Shown in pieces: positions 51,954 to 63,733 of a DNA stretch of 64,000 nucleotides. A model generated the notes under the pieces. It saw only the letters and a program-made list of their open reading frames with translations. It was not told the DNA's origin and ran no database searches. This DNA is from Hartmannibacter diazotrophicus (GTDB taxonomy: Bacteria > Pseudomonadota > Alphaproteobacteria > Rhizobiales > Pleomorphomonadaceae). The stretch's first letter is position 1; the number at the start of each line of letters is the position of its first letter. Location of the stretch: assembly GCF_900231165.1 (NCBI RefSeq), contig NZ_LT960614.1, positions 1,424,550 through 1,488,549 on the forward strand, given 5' to 3'. A program made the position numbers and the translations under genes.

Positions 51954-53047
51954 TGGCCGTCCGTCGTCTACATCACGAGCAGCCCGAGAGCTTTCAATTC
52001 TCGGACAAGACGCTCGCCTTCGCCGAAGCGTGCGTGAAGAAATACCCGGAAGAACGCCGGGCCTCCGCCGTCATTCCGCTGCTCTGGGAAGTCCAGCAGC
52101 AGGAAGGCTGGATCAGCGAGCCGGCGATCCGCGCCGTCGCCGATTATCTCGGCATGCCGTATATCCGCGTGCTTGAGGTCGCGACCTTCTACACGATGTT
52201 CCTGCTCGCCCCCGTCGGCAAGAAGGCCCACATCCAGGTGTGTGGCACGACGCCCTGCATGCTGCGCGGATCGGAAGACCTGATCGCCGTCTGCAAGCGC
52301 CGCATCGCCGAGAACGCCTTCGAGATTTCCGCCGATGGCGATTTCTCCTGGGAAGAGGTCGAATGCCTCGGTGCCTGCGTCAACGCGCCGATGATCCAGG
52401 TCGTCGAGGACACCTACGAGGACCTGACGCCGGAGAGCTTCGAGGCGATCCTCGACACCTTTGCATCCGGCGGCACGCCGACGCCGGGCCCGCAGAACGG
52501 CCGCCATTTTGGCTGCGCCGCCGGCGGCCCGACGACGCTGCTCGATCCGGAGCTTTACCGCGGCACCGCCGCTTCGCCCAAGGTCGTGCCTGCGCCGAAG
52601 CCGGAGGCCGCACCGGCCGCTGACACGGTTCCGGAAACGCCGGAGGCGCGCAGCCAGAACGCAGGCAAGCCCTCCACCGACGACCGCACGGAAGTCGAAG
52701 TGGCCCGCAGCAGCGGCGAGGATGTGTCCGGCGCTGACGAAGTCGTCTCCGACGAGTTCCGGCCCGTGACGCTTGCCGCGCCGCAGGGCGAGGCCGACGA
52801 TCTGAAGCGGATCAAGGGCGTCGGGCCGAAGCTGGAAAAGATGCTCAACGAAATGGGCATCTACCACTTCAGCCAGATCGCCGAGTGGACCGACATGAAC
52901 CTCAAGTGGGTCGACCAGAACCTGACCGGATTCAAGGGGCGCGCCTCCCGCGACCAGTGGATCGAGCAGTCAAAGGTGCTGGCGACCGGCGCGGAAACCG
53001 AATTCTCCAAGCGCGTCGACGCGGGCGATGTCCCGTCGAGCCAGTGA
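51953..53047 (+). CDS. nuoE: NADH-quinone oxidoreductase subunit E with C-terminal extension
   Basis: This 364-residue protein is about twice the usual NuoE. Residues 1-180 are the 24-kDa [2Fe-2S] subunit with ligands C97, C102, C138 and C142 ([21 protein letters not shown]). Residues ~195-280 are an Ala/Pro/Glu-rich linker. Residues ~285-350 form a helix-hairpin-helix-like domain ([37 protein letters not shown]). Such tails occur on NuoE of Hyphomicrobiales; their role is unknown. It passes electrons with NuoF from NADH. Confidence 0.94.
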   Translation: MAVRRLHHEQPESFQFSDKTLAFAEACVKKYPEERRASAVIPLLWEVQQQEGWISEPAIRAVADYLGMPYIRVLEVATFYTMFLLAPVGKKAHIQVCGTTPCMLRGSEDLIAVCKRRIAENAFEISADGDFSWEEVECLGACVNAPMIQVVEDTYEDLTPESFEAILDTFASGGTPTPGPQNGRHFGCAAGGPTTLLDPELYRGTAASPKVVPAPKPEAAPAADTVPETPEARSQNAGKPSTDDRTEVEVARSSGEDVSGADEVVSDEFRPVTLAAPQGEADDLKRIKGVGPKLEKMLNEMGIYHFSQIAEWTDMNLKWVDQNLTGFKGRASRDQWIEQSKVLATGAETEFSKRVDAGDVPSSQ

Positions 53048-53115
53048 GGGGAGGGGCTGACGGTTTGCCGTCGGCCCGATCAGGAACAGACTGAGAGACA
53101 GTCCGGAGACCAAAG

Positions 53116-54408
<1,293 letters not shown>

Positions 54409-54426
54409 GGGAGCGACGACGAACCG

Positions 54427-54888
54427 ATGCATCTCGCCGAACTCAACATCGCCAGGCTGCGTCATCCACTGGATGATCCGCGCACGGCCGAGTTCGCGGA
54501 CAATCTGGATCGCGTCAACGGAATTGCGGACCGGATGCCGGGTTTTGTCTGGCGTCTGAAGGACGAGGATGGCGACGCGACGGCGTTCAGGATCAGCGAC
54601 GATCCGAAGGTGATCGTGAACCTGTCGGTCTGGAAGGACGCGGCGTCGTTCGAGACCTTCGTCTGGAAGACGGTGCATGGCCAGTTCTATGGCCGGCGGC
54701 AGGAATGGTTTGAAAAGATGGACGGACCGTCCTTCGCGATGTGGTGGGTGCCCGAAGGGCATGTGCCGACACTCGCGGAAGCGGCTGAGAAACTGGAATT
54801 GCTGGCCGAACGGGGTCCGGGTGAGGACGTCTTTGGCTGGGAAGGTCTACCGAACGCGCGCGAGTGGATGACGAAGCGCTGCGCGTGA
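54427..54888 (+). CDS. DUF3291 family protein inside the nuo operon
   Basis: This 153-residue protein matches DUF3291: [20 protein letters not shown], then [40 protein letters not shown] and [20 protein letters not shown]. The fold is probably a ferredoxin-like dimeric alpha-beta barrel of the antibiotic-monooxygenase type. It is not a complex I subunit. The tight fit (18 bases after nuoF, 22 before nuoG) implies cotranscription. A role in respiration is speculative. Confidence 0.85.
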   Translation: MHLAELNIARLRHPLDDPRTAEFADNLDRVNGIADRMPGFVWRLKDEDGDATAFRISDDPKVIVNLSVWKDAASFETFVWKTVHGQFYGRRQEWFEKMDGPSFAMWWVPEGHVPTLAEAAEKLELLAERGPGEDVFGWEGLPNAREWMTKRCA

Positions 54889-54910
54889 GAGCTGGTGGGA
54901 CAGAGAGAAG

Positions 54911-56998
54911 ATGGCGAAGATTATCATCGACGGGAACGAAGTGGATGTCGCACCGGAGACGACGCTGTTGCAGGCCTGCGAGGCTGCCGGCGCCGAGGTG
55001 CCGCGTTTCTGCTTCCATGAGCGGCTGTCGGTCGCCGGCAACTGCCGTATGTGCCTCGTCGAGGTGAAGGGCGGCCCGCCCAAGCCCACGGCCTCCTGCG
55101 CCATGGCGGTGAAGGACCTGCGGCCCGGCCCCAACGGCGAGCCGCCGGTGGTCCTCACCAAGTCGCCGATGGTCAAGAAGGCCCGCGAGGGCGTGATGGA
55201 GTTCCTGCTGATCAACCATCCGCTCGACTGCCCGATCTGCGATCAGGGCGGCGAGTGCGACCTGCAGGACCAGGCGATGGCCTACGGCGTCTCCGGCTCG
55301 CGGTTCCACGAGAACAAGCGCGCCGTCGAGGACAAGTATATCGGCCCGCTCGTCAAGACGATCATGACGCGCTGCATCCACTGCACGCGCTGCGTCCGCT
55401 TCACGACGGAAGTGGCCGGCGTCAAGGATCTCGGCCTCATCGGCCGTGGTGAGGACGCGGAGATCACGACCTATCTCGAGCAGGCGATGACCTCGGAACT
55501 GCAGGGCAACGTGATCGACCTTTGCCCGGTCGGCGCGCTCACCTCCAAGCCCTACGCCTTCCAGGCCCGTCCCTGGGAACTGGTCAAGACCGAGTCGGTC
55601 GACGTCATGGACGCCGTCGGCTCGGCGATCCGCCTCGACACCCGTGGCCGCGAGGTCATGCGCGTGATGCCGCGTCTCAACGAGGCCGTGAACGAAGAGT
55701 GGATCTCCGACAAGTCCCGCTTCATCTGGGACGGCATCAAGGCCCAGCGTCTTGATCGTCCCTATATCCGGGTCAACGGCCGCCTCCAGCCGGCCACCTG
55801 GGCCGAGGCCTTCGCGGCCATCGGTCAGAAGGTCGCGGCGACCAGTGGCGACAAGATCGGCGCGATTGCCGGTGATCTGTCGAGCGTCGAGGAGATGTTC
55901 GCTCTCAAGACGCTGATGGCCTCGCTCGGCAGTGCCAACATCGACTGCCGCCAGGACGGCACGGCGCTGAGCCCGGCTTACGGTCGTGGCAGCTACATTT
56001 TCAACTCCACGATCGCCGGCATCGAGGATGCCGATGCGATCCTGTTGATCGGCGCGCAGCCGCGCAAGGAAGCGGCGGTTCTCAACGCCCGCATCCGCAA
56101 GACCTGGCGCGCCAAGGACTTGCCGATCGGCGTCATCGGCGAAGCTGCCGATCTCACCTATCCCTACACCTATCTCGGTGCAGGCCCCGACAGCCTGTCC
56201 CAGCTTTCCGGCGACTTCCTCGACGCGCTGAAGAAGGCCGAGCGTCCGCTCATCATCGTCGGGCAGGGGGCTCTGGCCCGTCCGGACGGGTTGGCGGTTC
56301 TGTCGTCCGCCGCGAAGCTGGCGCTGGACGTCGGCGCCGTCGGACCGGACTGGAACGGCTTCTCGGTGCTGCACACCGCCGCCGGGCGCGTCGGCGGTCT
56401 CGACGTCGGCTTCGTGCCGGGCGAGGGCGGCCTTGATGTCGCCGGCATGATCTCGGCTGCCGGCAACGGCGGTCTCGACGTTCTCTTCCTTCTCGGCGCC
56501 GACGAGATCGACATGGCGGCCCTCGGCACCAGCTTCGTGGTTTATGTTGGCAGCCATGGCGATGCCGGTGCGCACCGCGCCGACGTCATTCTGCCGGGCG
56601 CGGTCTATGCCGAAAAGTCCGGCACCTACGTTAACACCGAAGGCCGTGTCCAGATGGGCCTGCGCGCCGGCTTCCCGCCGGGCGAGGCGCGCGAGGACTG
56701 GGCGATCCTGAGGGCTCTTTCGGCGGTTCTCGGCAAGACGCTGCCCTTTGATTCGCTTCAGGCGTTGCGCGCTAGACTCTATGCCGAGCTGCCGCATCTG
56801 GCCGCCGATGGCGAGATCGCTGCGGGCGCTGCTGCCGATGTCGAGGGTCTCGCCGCGGTCGGCGGTTCGATGGATGGGGCGGCCTTCGTCAGCCCCGTCA
56901 AGGATTTCTACCTGACCAACCCGATTGCCCGCGCGTCGGCCATCATGGCCGAATGTTCCGCGCTGGCGGCCGGCACGGTCAAGGCTGCAGCGGAATAA
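54911..56998 (+). CDS. nuoG: NADH-quinone oxidoreductase subunit G
   Basis: This 695-residue 75-kDa subunit has an N-terminal [2Fe-2S] domain ([19 protein letters not shown]), a His-Cys3 cluster region ([19 protein letters not shown]), then [14 protein letters not shown], and a molybdopterin-oxidoreductase-like domain without cofactor. It relays electrons from NuoF/NuoE toward NuoI. ATG 54911 follows AGAGAGAAG. Length is normal for alphaproteobacteria. Confidence 0.97.
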   Translation: MAKIIIDGNEVDVAPETTLLQACEAAGAEVPRFCFHERLSVAGNCRMCLVEVKGGPPKPTASCAMAVKDLRPGPNGEPPVVLTKSPMVKKAREGVMEFLLINHPLDCPICDQGGECDLQDQAMAYGVSGSRFHENKRAVEDKYIGPLVKTIMTRCIHCTRCVRFTTEVAGVKDLGLIGRGEDAEITTYLEQAMTSELQGNVIDLCPVGALTSKPYAFQARPWELVKTESVDVMDAVGSAIRLDTRGREVMRVMPRLNEAVNEEWISDKSRFIWDGIKAQRLDRPYIRVNGRLQPATWAEAFAAIGQKVAATSGDKIGAIAGDLSSVEEMFALKTLMASLGSANIDCRQDGTALSPAYGRGSYIFNSTIAGIEDADAILLIGAQPRKEAAVLNARIRKTWRAKDLPIGVIGEAADLTYPYTYLGAGPDSLSQLSGDFLDALKKAERPLIIVGQGALARPDGLAVLSSAAKLALDVGAVGPDWNGFSVLHTAAGRVGGLDVGFVPGEGGLDVAGMISAAGNGGLDVLFLLGADEIDMAALGTSFVVYVGSHGDAGAHRADVILPGAVYAEKSGTYVNTEGRVQMGLRAGFPPGEAREDWAILRALSAVLGKTLPFDSLQALRARLYAELPHLAADGEIAAGAAADVEGLAAVGGSMDGAAFVSPVKDFYLTNPIARASAIMAECSALAAGTVKAAAE

Positions 56999-57013
56999 GG
57001 GGCGGAAACGGAT

Positions 57014-58063
57014 ATGGAAGGCTTCTGGTCCACTTATCTCTGGCCCCTGATCGTGATGGCCGCCCAGAGCATCCTGCTCATGGTTGTGCTTCTGGTCTGT
57101 GTCGCCTACATTCTCTACGCCGACCGCAAGATTTGGGCGGCGGTCCAGATCCGGCGTGGCCCGAACGTCGTCGGTCCGTGGGGTCTGTTCCAGTCTTTCG
57201 CCGACCTTCTGAAGTTCGTTCTGAAGGAGCCGGTCATTCCCGCGGGCGCCTCGAAGGGCATTTTCCTGCTCGCGCCGCTGGTGACTGTGGTTCTCGCACT
57301 GCTGGCCTGGGCGGTGATCCCGGTGAATGCGGGCTGGGTGATCGCCGACATCAACGTCGGCATCCTCTTCATCTTCGCGATCTCCTCGCTCTCGGTCTAT
57401 GGCATCATCATGGGCGGCTGGGCGTCGAACTCGAAGTATCCGTTCCTTTCGGCGCTTCGTTCCGCCGCACAGATGGTCTCCTACGAAGTCTCGATCGGCT
57501 TCGTGATCATCACCGTCTTGCTCTGCGCCGGTTCGCTCAATCTCACCGAGATCGTGGAAGCCCAGAAGACCGGTCTTGCCTCGGCCATCGGCCTGCCGTG
57601 GCTCAGCATTCTCAACTGGTATTGGCTGCCGCTCTTCCCGATGTTCGTGATCTTCTTCATCTCGGCGCTTGCCGAGACGAACCGCCCGCCCTTCGACCTC
57701 GTCGAGGCGGAATCGGAACTGGTCGCGGGCTTCATGGTCGAATACGGCTCCACCCCGTACATGATGTTCATGCTTGGCGAGTATGTCGCGATCACGCTGA
57801 TGTGCGCCATGATGGCCATCCTCTTCATGGGTGGCTGGCTGCCCCCGCTCGACATCCCGCCCTTCAACTGGGTGCCCGGCATCATCTGGTTCGTCCTGAA
57901 GGTTCTGCTCGGCTTCTTCATGTTCGCGATGGTGAAGGCCATGGTGCCGCGCTACCGCTACGACCAGCTGATGCGTCTTGGCTGGAAGGTCTTCCTGCCG
58001 ATTTCGCTGGCCATGGTGGTGATCGTCGCGGGCGTGCTGCAGATCACCGGCTGGGCCGGCTGA
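57014..58063 (+). CDS. nuoH: NADH-quinone oxidoreductase subunit H
   Basis: This 349-residue membrane subunit of eight helices forms the quinone channel and the E-channel. Conserved parts are [59 protein letters not shown] and [20 protein letters not shown]. It starts 15 bases after nuoG and is followed by a small gene and then nuoI. Confidence 0.97.
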   Translation: MEGFWSTYLWPLIVMAAQSILLMVVLLVCVAYILYADRKIWAAVQIRRGPNVVGPWGLFQSFADLLKFVLKEPVIPAGASKGIFLLAPLVTVVLALLAWAVIPVNAGWVIADINVGILFIFAISSLSVYGIIMGGWASNSKYPFLSALRSAAQMVSYEVSIGFVIITVLLCAGSLNLTEIVEAQKTGLASAIGLPWLSILNWYWLPLFPMFVIFFISALAETNRPPFDLVEAESELVAGFMVEYGSTPYMMFMLGEYVAITLMCAMMAILFMGGWLPPLDIPPFNWVPGIIWFVLKVLLGFFMFAMVKAMVPRYRYDQLMRLGWKVFLPISLAMVVIVAGVLQITGWAG

Positions 58064-58072
58064 GGAAAAAAG

Positions 58073-58321
58073 ATGGAGCTCTCGCTGCCGGTAATCCTCG
58101 GTGCGGTCATCGGGCTCGGCGTCGGGTTGCTGGACTACGGGATCGTTGCCTCGATCCTGCGCCGGGAGTTCGTGAAGCGGGAAACGAAAAAAGGTTCGCC
58201 GGTCCTCTCCCGGCAGAACCAGGACATGTTGTTCAAGGTGCTCTTTGTCGTGAACGCGATCGCGTTTGCGGCACTCGGCGCCATCACAGGCAATTCGCTT
58301 GCCGGCTATGGCGTGCAATGA
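58073..58321 (+). CDS. Small membrane protein between nuoH and nuoI
   Basis: This 82-residue protein has two hydrophobic helices (LPVILGAVIGLGVGLLDYGI and LFKVLFVVNAIAFAALGAIT) around a basic loop (RREFVKRETKKGSPVLSRQN). It starts 9 bases after nuoH; its ribosome-binding sequence is weak (GAGGAAAAAAG). No family is known to me. Position suggests an accessory or assembly factor for complex I, by inference only. Confidence 0.75.
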   Translation: MELSLPVILGAVIGLGVGLLDYGIVASILRREFVKRETKKGSPVLSRQNQDMLFKVLFVVNAIAFAALGAITGNSLAGYGVQ

Positions 58322-58357
58322 CAGCCAGCGCCCGGCAGGAAGAAAAGGTTTGGACCC

Positions 58358-58846
58358 ATGAAGCTTGATCAGGCCGTCAGGTCGGTGTTTCTGAAGGAGT
58401 TCGTTTCGGCGTTCTTCCTGGCGATGCGCTATTTCTTCAAGCCGAAGCCGACCATCAACTATCCCTTCGAGAAGGGCCCGGTGTCGCCGCGCTTCCGCGG
58501 CGAGCACGCGCTGCGCCGTTATCCGAACGGCGAGGAACGCTGCATCGCCTGCAAGCTCTGCGAGGCGATCTGCCCGGCGCAGGCGATCACCATCGAGGCC
58601 GGCCCGCGGCGCAACGACGGCACCCGCCGCACGACGCGCTACGACATCGACATGGTGAAGTGCATCTACTGCGGCTTCTGCCAGGAAGCCTGCCCGGTGG
58701 ACGCCATCGTCGAAGGGCCGAACTTCGAATTCGCGACCGAAACGCGCGAGGAGCTTTACTACGACAAGGACAAGCTCCTTGCCAACGGCGACCGGTGGGA
58801 GCGCGAAATCGCGCGCAACATCGCGATCGATGCGCCTTATCGGTGA
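58358..58846 (+). CDS. nuoI: NADH-quinone oxidoreductase subunit I
   Basis: This 162-residue 23-kDa subunit holds two [4Fe-4S] clusters (N6a, N6b). The two ferredoxin motifs are [18 protein letters not shown] and [20 protein letters not shown]. The N-terminal amphipathic region ([20 protein letters not shown]) lies on the membrane. The end [17 protein letters not shown] is typical. It lies 36 bases after the small membrane protein gene. Confidence 0.97.
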   Translation: MKLDQAVRSVFLKEFVSAFFLAMRYFFKPKPTINYPFEKGPVSPRFRGEHALRRYPNGEERCIACKLCEAICPAQAITIEAGPRRNDGTRRTTRYDIDMVKCIYCGFCQEACPVDAIVEGPNFEFATETREELYYDKDKLLANGDRWEREIARNIAIDAPYR

Positions 58847-59002
58847 TATGCGGCCTGGGCGGCGAGGGTTGCCCGGCGAGAGAGACGAATGGACGCGTGG
58901 GGCCAGCCGGTTTAGAACGCGTCGGAATGAAACCGGGAGACCGGTCGGGCCATACCCAGAGCCCGGCCGACGAGTGAACGAAAGATTGGGGCACCGGGCA
59001 GC

Positions 59003-59617
59003 ATGATCCTCACATCCCTTTTCTTCTACATCTTCGCGGCGGTGACCATCGCGAGCGCCGTGATGGTCATTTCCTCGCGCAACCCGGTCCATTCGGTCCT
59101 TTTCCTGATCCTCGCCTTCTTCAGTGCGGCGGGCCTCTTCCTGCTGCTTGGCGCCGAGTTCCTCGCCATGATCCTGGTCGTGGTCTACGTCGGCGCGGTC
59201 GCGGTGCTGTTCCTCTTCGTGGTCATGATGCTGGACGTCGACTTCGCCGAGCTGCGCCAGGGCTTCCTGCAGTACCTGCCGATCGGCGTGCTGATCGGCA
59301 TCGTCTTCCTGATCGAGCTCATCTTCGTGGTCGGCGGCTGGGTCATCTCGCCGGAGATCGCGGGGAAGGGGGCCCTGCCGATCCCGTCGCCCGAGACGAC
59401 GTCCAACATCGCCGCGCTCGGCAACGTGCTCTACACCCGCTACGTCTATTTCTTCGAGGCCGCGAGCCTCATTCTCCTGGTCGCCATGGTCGGTGCCATC
59501 GTGCTCACGCTGCGTCACAAGCCGAATGTGAAGCGCCAGGACATTTCCACCCAGGTCGGGCGGACCCGCGAGGCCGCCATCGAGATCCGCAAGGTCGAAT
59601 CCGGCAAGGGTCTCTGA
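59003..59617 (+). CDS. nuoJ: NADH-quinone oxidoreductase subunit J
   Basis: This 204-residue membrane subunit has five helices. The family pattern is [40 protein letters not shown] and [17 protein letters not shown] 40-residue cytoplasmic tail with a basic end (RKVESGKGL) follows. A 156-base gap after nuoI, with no gene that I can support, precedes it. Confidence 0.96.
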   Translation: MILTSLFFYIFAAVTIASAVMVISSRNPVHSVLFLILAFFSAAGLFLLLGAEFLAMILVVVYVGAVAVLFLFVVMMLDVDFAELRQGFLQYLPIGVLIGIVFLIELIFVVGGWVISPEIAGKGALPIPSPETTSNIAALGNVLYTRYVYFFEAASLILLVAMVGAIVLTLRHKPNVKRQDISTQVGRTREAAIEIRKVESGKGL

Positions 59618-59675
59618 GCCGCTGGTCAGCGCTCGGGCATCCCCGGTCAAAGAAAGAGAGAAGAGGCAAGACGCC

Positions 59676-59984
59676 ATGGAAATCGGGCTGTCTCACTATC
59701 TGTCGGTCTCAGCCATTCTGTTCACGCTTGGCATTCTCGGCATCTTCCTCAACCGCAAGAACGTCATCGTCATCCTGATGTCGATCGAGTTGATCCTCCT
59801 CGCGGTCAACCTGAACTTCGTGGCCTTCTCCTCCTTCCTCGGCGATCTGGTCGGCCAGGTCTTCGCGCTCTTCGTGCTGACCGTCGCCGCCGCTGAGGCC
59901 GCCATCGGCCTTGCGATCCTCGTCGTCTTCTTCCGCAACCGCGGCTCCATCGCCGTGGAAGACATCAACATGATGAAGGGCTGA
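59676..59984 (+). CDS. nuoK: NADH-quinone oxidoreductase subunit K
   Basis: This 102-residue membrane subunit has three helices, with the conserved glutamates in the second and third helices within [20 protein letters not shown] and [20 protein letters not shown]. It starts after AAGAGGCAAGACGCC, and its stop overlaps the nuoL start (TGATG). Confidence 0.97.
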   Translation: MEIGLSHYLSVSAILFTLGILGIFLNRKNVIVILMSIELILLAVNLNFVAFSSFLGDLVGQVFALFVLTVAAAEAAIGLAILVVFFRNRGSIAVEDINMMKG

Positions 59985-62062
59985 TGATGTATTCCCTCAT
60001 CGTCTTCCTGCCGCTCGTCGGCTTCCTGATCGCTGGCGCCATTGCACTGAAGGGCGCCATGGACACGCTGGCGCCGGCCAATGGTGCGCACGACCATGGT
60101 CATGACCATGACGCGCACGCACCGGCCGCCCATGCCGCGACGGCGCATGACGATCACGGCCACGACGAGCATCATCATGATGCGGCTCCCGGCTCGCGGC
60201 CCGCGGAACTGATCACGACTTGCCTGATGGGCGTCGTCGCGATCCTCTCCTGGGTGGCCTTCTTCCAGGTCGCCCTTGGCGAAAGCGAGACGCTGACGGT
60301 TCCGGTGCTCTCGTGGATCACATCCGGAACGCTCAGCGTCGACTGGGCCTTCCGCATCGACACGCTGACGGCGGTCATGCTGGTGGTCGTGAACACGGTC
60401 TCCTTCCTCGTCCATCTCTATTCGATGGGCTACATGAGCCATGATCCGGCCCGTCCGCGCTTCTTCGCCTATCTGTCGCTCTTCACCTTCGCGATGCTGA
60501 TGCTGGTGACGGCCGACAATCTGCTGCAGATGTTCTTCGGCTGGGAAGGCGTGGGTCTGGCATCCTACCTGCTGATCGGCTTCTGGTACGAGAAGCCCTC
60601 TGCCTGCGCCGCCGCCATGAAGGCCTTCATCGTCAACCGCGTCGGTGACTTCGGCTTCCTGCTCGGCATCTTCGGCATTTACCTCTTCTTCCACACCATC
60701 TCGTTCGACGCGATCTTCGCCAACGCCCACTCGCTGGAAGGCGCCTCGGTGACCTTCCTCGGGTCTGAGTGGGACGCGGCCACGATCATCTGCCTGCTGC
60801 TCTTCATGGGCGCGATGGGCAAGTCGGCCCAGTTCCTGCTGCACACCTGGCTGCCGGACGCGATGGAAGGCCCGACCCCGGTTTCGGCCCTCATCCACGC
60901 CGCGACGATGGTGACCGCCGGCGTCTTCATGGTCGCCCGCATGTCGCCCGTCTTCGAGATGTCGGAAACGGCCCTCACGGTCGTCACCTTCATCGGTGCG
61001 ACGACGGCCTTCTTCGCGGCGACGGTCGGTCTCGTCCAAAACGACATCAAGCGGGTCATCGCCTATTCGACCTGCTCGCAGCTCGGCTACATGTTTGCCG
61101 CCCTCGGCGTCGGGGCCTATCCGATCGCCGTCTTCCACCTCTTCACGCACGCCTTCTTCAAGGCGCTGCTCTTCCTCGGCGCGGGTTCCGTGATCCACGC
61201 CGTCGACGGCGAGCAGGACATGCGCAAGATGGGCGGCCTGCGCACCAAGGTTCCGGTCACCTTCTGGATGATGACCATCGGCACCCTGGCGCTGACTGGC
61301 TTCCCCTTCACTGCGGGCTACTACTCCAAGGACGCCATCATCGAGGCGACCTATGTCGGCACCAACGCCTTCTCCGGCTACGCCTATGGCATGCTGGTGA
61401 TCGCCGCCGCCTTCACCTCCTTCTACTCCTGGCGCCTCGCCTTCATGACCTTCTTCGGCAAGCCGCGTGCCTCCGCCGAGGTGATGAAGCATGCGCACGA
61501 GAGCCCCCAGGTCATGCTGGTGCCGCTCTATGTGCTGGCGGCCGGTGCGCTCCTGGCAGGCATCCTCTTCCACGGCTCCTTCGCCGGCGAGGCGATGTCC
61601 GAGCTGACGGAGTTCTGGAAGGGCGCGGTCGCGCTTCCCGAGGGCGAGCACTCGGTCCTTGAGGCCATGCACCACGTGCCGTTCCTCGCCGCCTTTGCGC
61701 CGACGATCGCCATGGTGCTCGGCTTCCTGGTGGCGCTGCACTTCTACATCCTCAACCCCGAGGCTCCGAAGCAGCTCGCGAAGCGTCACGACGCGCTCTA
61801 CCAGTTCCTGCTCAACAAGTGGTACTTCGACGAGCTCTACGAGATCCTCTTCGTGCGCACCGCCAAGTGGATTGGCACGAAGCTCTGGAAGATCGGCGAC
61901 GGCACGATCATCGACGGCTTCGGCCCGAATGGCGTCGCCGCCCGCGTGATGGATGTGACCGACCGGGTCGTCCGGCTGCAGACCGGTTACCTCTACCACT
62001 ATGCCTTTGCCATGCTGATCGGCGTTGCTGCGCTGATCACATGGGCCATGTTCTACGCCTGA
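59984..62062 (+). CDS. nuoL: NADH-quinone oxidoreductase subunit L with histidine-rich loop
   Basis: This 692-residue antiporter-like proton-pumping subunit has about 16 helices and the long lateral helix at the C-terminus. Conserved features include [20 protein letters not shown] with the key Glu, [20 protein letters not shown] and [20 protein letters not shown]. Between helices 1 and 2, residues 36-66 form an Asp/His/Ala-rich insert with 12 histidines ([24 protein letters not shown]). The insert does not belong to the standard family core and could bind metal ions. Confidence 0.97.
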   Translation: MMYSLIVFLPLVGFLIAGAIALKGAMDTLAPANGAHDHGHDHDAHAPAAHAATAHDDHGHDEHHHDAAPGSRPAELITTCLMGVVAILSWVAFFQVALGESETLTVPVLSWITSGTLSVDWAFRIDTLTAVMLVVVNTVSFLVHLYSMGYMSHDPARPRFFAYLSLFTFAMLMLVTADNLLQMFFGWEGVGLASYLLIGFWYEKPSACAAAMKAFIVNRVGDFGFLLGIFGIYLFFHTISFDAIFANAHSLEGASVTFLGSEWDAATIICLLLFMGAMGKSAQFLLHTWLPDAMEGPTPVSALIHAATMVTAGVFMVARMSPVFEMSETALTVVTFIGATTAFFAATVGLVQNDIKRVIAYSTCSQLGYMFAALGVGAYPIAVFHLFTHAFFKALLFLGAGSVIHAVDGEQDMRKMGGLRTKVPVTFWMMTIGTLALTGFPFTAGYYSKDAIIEATYVGTNAFSGYAYGMLVIAAAFTSFYSWRLAFMTFFGKPRASAEVMKHAHESPQVMLVPLYVLAAGALLAGILFHGSFAGEAMSELTEFWKGAVALPEGEHSVLEAMHHVPFLAAFAPTIAMVLGFLVALHFYILNPEAPKQLAKRHDALYQFLLNKWYFDELYEILFVRTAKWIGTKLWKIGDGTIIDGFGPNGVAARVMDVTDRVVRLQTGYLYHYAFAMLIGVAALITWAMFYA

Positions 62063-62078
62063 GGAGCCCAGACGACCT

Positions 62079-63590
62079 ATGAGTGAAATGCCGCTCCTCT
62101 CCATTGTCACCTTCCTGCCGCTGGCGGGCGTGTTCCTGATCCTGTGGAACCGCGCCAACGACGAAGTGGCGATTCGCAACATCAAGATGGTGGCGCTCAC
62201 CACCACCGTCTTCACCTTCCTGGTCTCCCTCTTCGTCTGGGGGCGTTTCGATCCGTCGAACCCCGGCTTCCAGATGGTCGAGGACGCCAGCTGGATGGGC
62301 GATTTCATCTCCTATCGCCTCGGCGTCGACGGCATCTCGATGCTCTTCGTGATCCTCACGACCTTCCTGATGCCCTTCTGCATCCTGGCGAGCTGGCTGT
62401 CGGTCCAGACCCGGGTGAAGGAATACATGATCGCCTTCCTGGTGCTCGAAACGCTGATGATCGGCGTCTTCTGCGCGCTGGATTCGGTGCTCTTCTACGT
62501 CTTCTTCGAGGCCGGCCTCATCCCGATGTACATCATCATCGGCGTCTGGGGCGGCAAGCGGCGCATCTACGCGTCCTACAAGTTCTTCCTCTACACGCTG
62601 CTCGGATCGGTGCTGATGCTGATCGCGATCATGGCGATGTATTGGGACGCCGGCACGACGGACATCACCAAGCTCCTGCAGCACTCCTTCCCGCCGGCGA
62701 TGCAGCCATGGCTCTGGCTGGCCTTCTTCGCCTCCTTCGCGGTGAAGATGCCGATGTGGCCGGTGCATACCTGGCTGCCCGACGCCCACGTCGAGGCGCC
62801 GACCGCCGGTTCGGTGATCCTGGCCGCGATCCTCCTGAAGATGGGCGGCTACGGCTTCCTGCGCTTCTCGGTGCCGATGTTCCCGCTGGCGTCCGCCGAT
62901 TTCGCGCCCTTCGTCTTCACGCTCTCCATCGTCGCCATCATCTACACCTCGCTGGTCGCGATGATGCAGGAGGACATCAAGAAGCTGATCGCCTATTCGT
63001 CCGTCGCCCACATGGGCTACGTGACCATGGGCATCTTCACGATGAACGTGCAGGGCATTCAGGGCGCTCTGTTCCAGATGATCTCGCACGGCCTCGTCTC
63101 GGGCGCGCTCTTCCTCTGTGTCGGCGTCATCTACGACCGCATGCACACCCGCGAGATCGCGGCCTACGGTGGCCTTGTCAAGAAGATGCCGGCCTATGCC
63201 TTCGCCTTCATGGTGTTCACGATGGCGAATGTCGGCCTGCCGGGTACCAGCGGTTTCGTCGGCGAGTTCCTGACGCTGATGGGCGCCTATCAGGCCAACA
63301 CCTGGGTGGCCTTCTTCGCCGCCACCGGCGTCATCCTGTCGGCTGCCTATGCGCTCTGGCTCTATCGCCGGGTGGTCTTCGGGGCGCTTGAAAAGGACAG
63401 CCTGAAGTCGATGCTGGATCTGTCGGTGCGCGAGAAGGTGATCCTCGCGCCGTTGATCATCCTGACCGTCTTCTACGGCGTCTATCCGGCACCGATCCTG
63501 AACGCGACGGCCTCCTCGGTCGATCTCCTGGTCAAGAATTATCAGGCGGCGATCGACATGGCCTCGCAGACGGCGATGCTGGCGAAGTGA
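62079..63590 (+). CDS. nuoM: NADH-quinone oxidoreductase subunit M
   Basis: This 503-residue antiporter-like proton-pumping subunit contains the channel motifs [20 protein letters not shown] with the helix 5 Glu, [20 protein letters not shown] and [20 protein letters not shown]. It is related to MrpD. Start ATG 62079 follows GAGGAGCCC after nuoL. The nuoN gene follows after 143 bases. Confidence 0.97.
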   Translation: MSEMPLLSIVTFLPLAGVFLILWNRANDEVAIRNIKMVALTTTVFTFLVSLFVWGRFDPSNPGFQMVEDASWMGDFISYRLGVDGISMLFVILTTFLMPFCILASWLSVQTRVKEYMIAFLVLETLMIGVFCALDSVLFYVFFEAGLIPMYIIIGVWGGKRRIYASYKFFLYTLLGSVLMLIAIMAMYWDAGTTDITKLLQHSFPPAMQPWLWLAFFASFAVKMPMWPVHTWLPDAHVEAPTAGSVILAAILLKMGGYGFLRFSVPMFPLASADFAPFVFTLSIVAIIYTSLVAMMQEDIKKLIAYSSVAHMGYVTMGIFTMNVQGIQGALFQMISHGLVSGALFLCVGVIYDRMHTREIAAYGGLVKKMPAYAFAFMVFTMANVGLPGTSGFVGEFLTLMGAYQANTWVAFFAATGVILSAAYALWLYRRVVFGALEKDSLKSMLDLSVREKVILAPLIILTVFYGVYPAPILNATASSVDLLVKNYQAAIDMASQTAMLAK

Positions 63591-63733
63591 TCCGGGGGCA
63601 GGGGTGCGTTCACCGCGCGCCCAGCCCGTGAAACGAATGCAATTGGCCGCCGTGCTTCGCCGCGGTGCCACCAAGACTTAAAGTCCGGCCCGGGACTGCC
63701 GATGGCGGTTGAGGGCACAAGGGGAAGTTCAAG

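Noticed and set aside
54593-59677. A 1694-codon leftward open frame across the nuo operon
   Set aside because: It is antisense to nuoF-nuoJ. The product is rich in Arg, Asp, His and Glu without domains, a known artefact of GC-rich codon use.
59696-63674. Long leftward frames of 870 and 545 codons opposite nuoK-nuoM
   Set aside because: Shadow frames of conserved membrane genes with charged low-complexity products.
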